The notes under the pieces are model-generated. The model saw only the letters and a list, made by a program, of their open reading frames with translations. It ran no database searches and was not told the origin of the DNA. The position numbers and the translations under genes were made by a program. Positions 5,875 through 6,365 of a stretch of DNA of 6,365 nucleotides are shown here, piece by piece. How positions within the stretch are numbered: position 1 is the first letter of the stretch; every line of letters starts with the position of its first letter. The DNA is taken from positions 6,270 to 12,634 of the forward strand of contig CALMVM010000097.1 of NCBI GenBank assembly GCA_937873255.1, in the 5' to 3' direction. Origin of the DNA: an uncultured Verrucomicrobiota bacterium (lineage in GTDB: Bacteria; Verrucomicrobiota; Verrucomicrobiia; Chthoniobacterales; SZAS-18).

Positions 5875-6365
5875 AGGTATTGATCCGTTTCCGCCGGCCC
5901 GGCCGAATGCACGATGGAACCCGGCGCACCGTGGATCTGTTCGAGCACCTTGAACGCTCCGCCTGCTCCGCGCGGGTCGAACATTGCCGCGAGATGCACG
6001 TCGCTCGCATCACCTTGGACAGACCTTGGCAGCCACCGCCGCAGAAACTCCGCCTGCGTCCCGTAGAAGCCCTCCTCCCATCCCATCTCTCCACCCCAAC
6101 GCTGCAGGTCGGTGAAATTCACGTCCGCCGTCAAATCCTGCTGGCCGGGCCGTTCGTAGACCTCCGCCCCCTCGAACCGCATCTGCCGGCAATACGCGCG
6201 CAACGTTCCTTTCGGCCGCCGGTGGTATAGCGAAGCCCATTCCTCGCCGTAATCAATCGTGAGCATCCGCCCGCGCTCCCACGCGGCGAGCTGCTCGCCC
6301 ATCCAGCGCCGGTACGCCAGCGCTACCTCCACGGTCTTCCCGGTCGGCAGCGTCCGGGCATGCTC
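5871..6365 (-). CDS. Second MidA/NDUFAF7-family methyltransferase, C-terminal part (5' end outside window)
   Basis: The frame is open to the right edge, so the gene starts beyond the window; 164 C-terminal residues are visible. Blocks match the C-terminal half of COG1565 proteins: RMLTIDYGEEW, then KGTLRAYCRQMRFEG, then PGQQDLTADVNFTDL, followed by FYGTQAEFLRRWLP and a late GGAFKVLEQ. These align with LTVDYG, GTLATYREHQ, CDLTAHVEFTSL and FKFICFEK in the plus-strand paralogue, but identity outside the motifs is low, so this is not a recent duplication. The His usual after the GTL-aY block is Gln here. The SAM-binding glycine loop and the NELLDA motif would lie outside the window. A GTG at 6332 is internal to the homologous region and is not the real start. 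The stop overlaps the ATG of the DUF4287 gene. Confidence 0.85.
   Translation of the reverse strand, partial: EHARTLPTGKTVEVALAYRRWMGEQLAAWERGRMLTIDYGEEWASLYHRRPKGTLRAYCRQMRFEGAEVYERPGQQDLTADVNFTDLQRWGGEMGWEEGFYGTQAEFLRRWLPRSVQGDASDVHLAAMFDPRGAGGAFKVLEQIHGAPGSIVHSAGPAETDQYL

Overview
The window is a GC-rich stretch of bacterial chromosome with ordinary housekeeping-type genes. I see no mobile element, CRISPR array, tRNA or rRNA. Gene styles point to Verrucomicrobiota, perhaps Opitutales: a threonine synthase followed by a ThiS/MoaD-like carrier, a lone NIL-domain protein, a class A PBP with a long disordered tail, and near absence of Shine-Dalgarno sequences. This placement rests on remembered family resemblance and is tentative.

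Left block, plus strand (2-1450): the C-terminal part of threonine synthase (thrC, cut by the left edge); a 91-aa ubiquitin-fold sulfur carrier ending in Gly-Gly; a 117-aa exported protein of unknown function; and a 79-aa stand-alone NIL-domain protein. thrC and the carrier are 8 bp apart and look like one operon. With the NIL protein they suggest a link between homoserine-phosphate chemistry and sulfur transfer (inference). The NIL gene holds a perfect 6-bp hairpin followed directly by a T-run, which resembles an intrinsic terminator or a slippage site inside the coding region.

Middle block, minus strand (1517-4254): a complete 858-aa class A penicillin-binding protein, followed 11 bp downstream by a possible 49-aa ORF. 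The PBP has an intact GT51 glycosyltransferase domain, but all three active-site motifs of its transpeptidase domain differ from consensus (SxxK to TAFT, SxN to GKN, KTG to KPG). It looks like a peptidoglycan polymerase with a catalytically dead transpeptidase fold, and it is the most striking observation here.

Right block (4411-6365): a complete MidA/NDUFAF7-family SAM methyltransferase on the plus strand, diverging from the PBP across a 156-bp intergenic region. It converges on a minus-strand pair: a second, different MidA-family protein (cut by the right edge) that overlaps by ATGA a 69-aa DUF4287-type protein. Two MidA paralogues within 2 kb, in opposite orientation, are notable.
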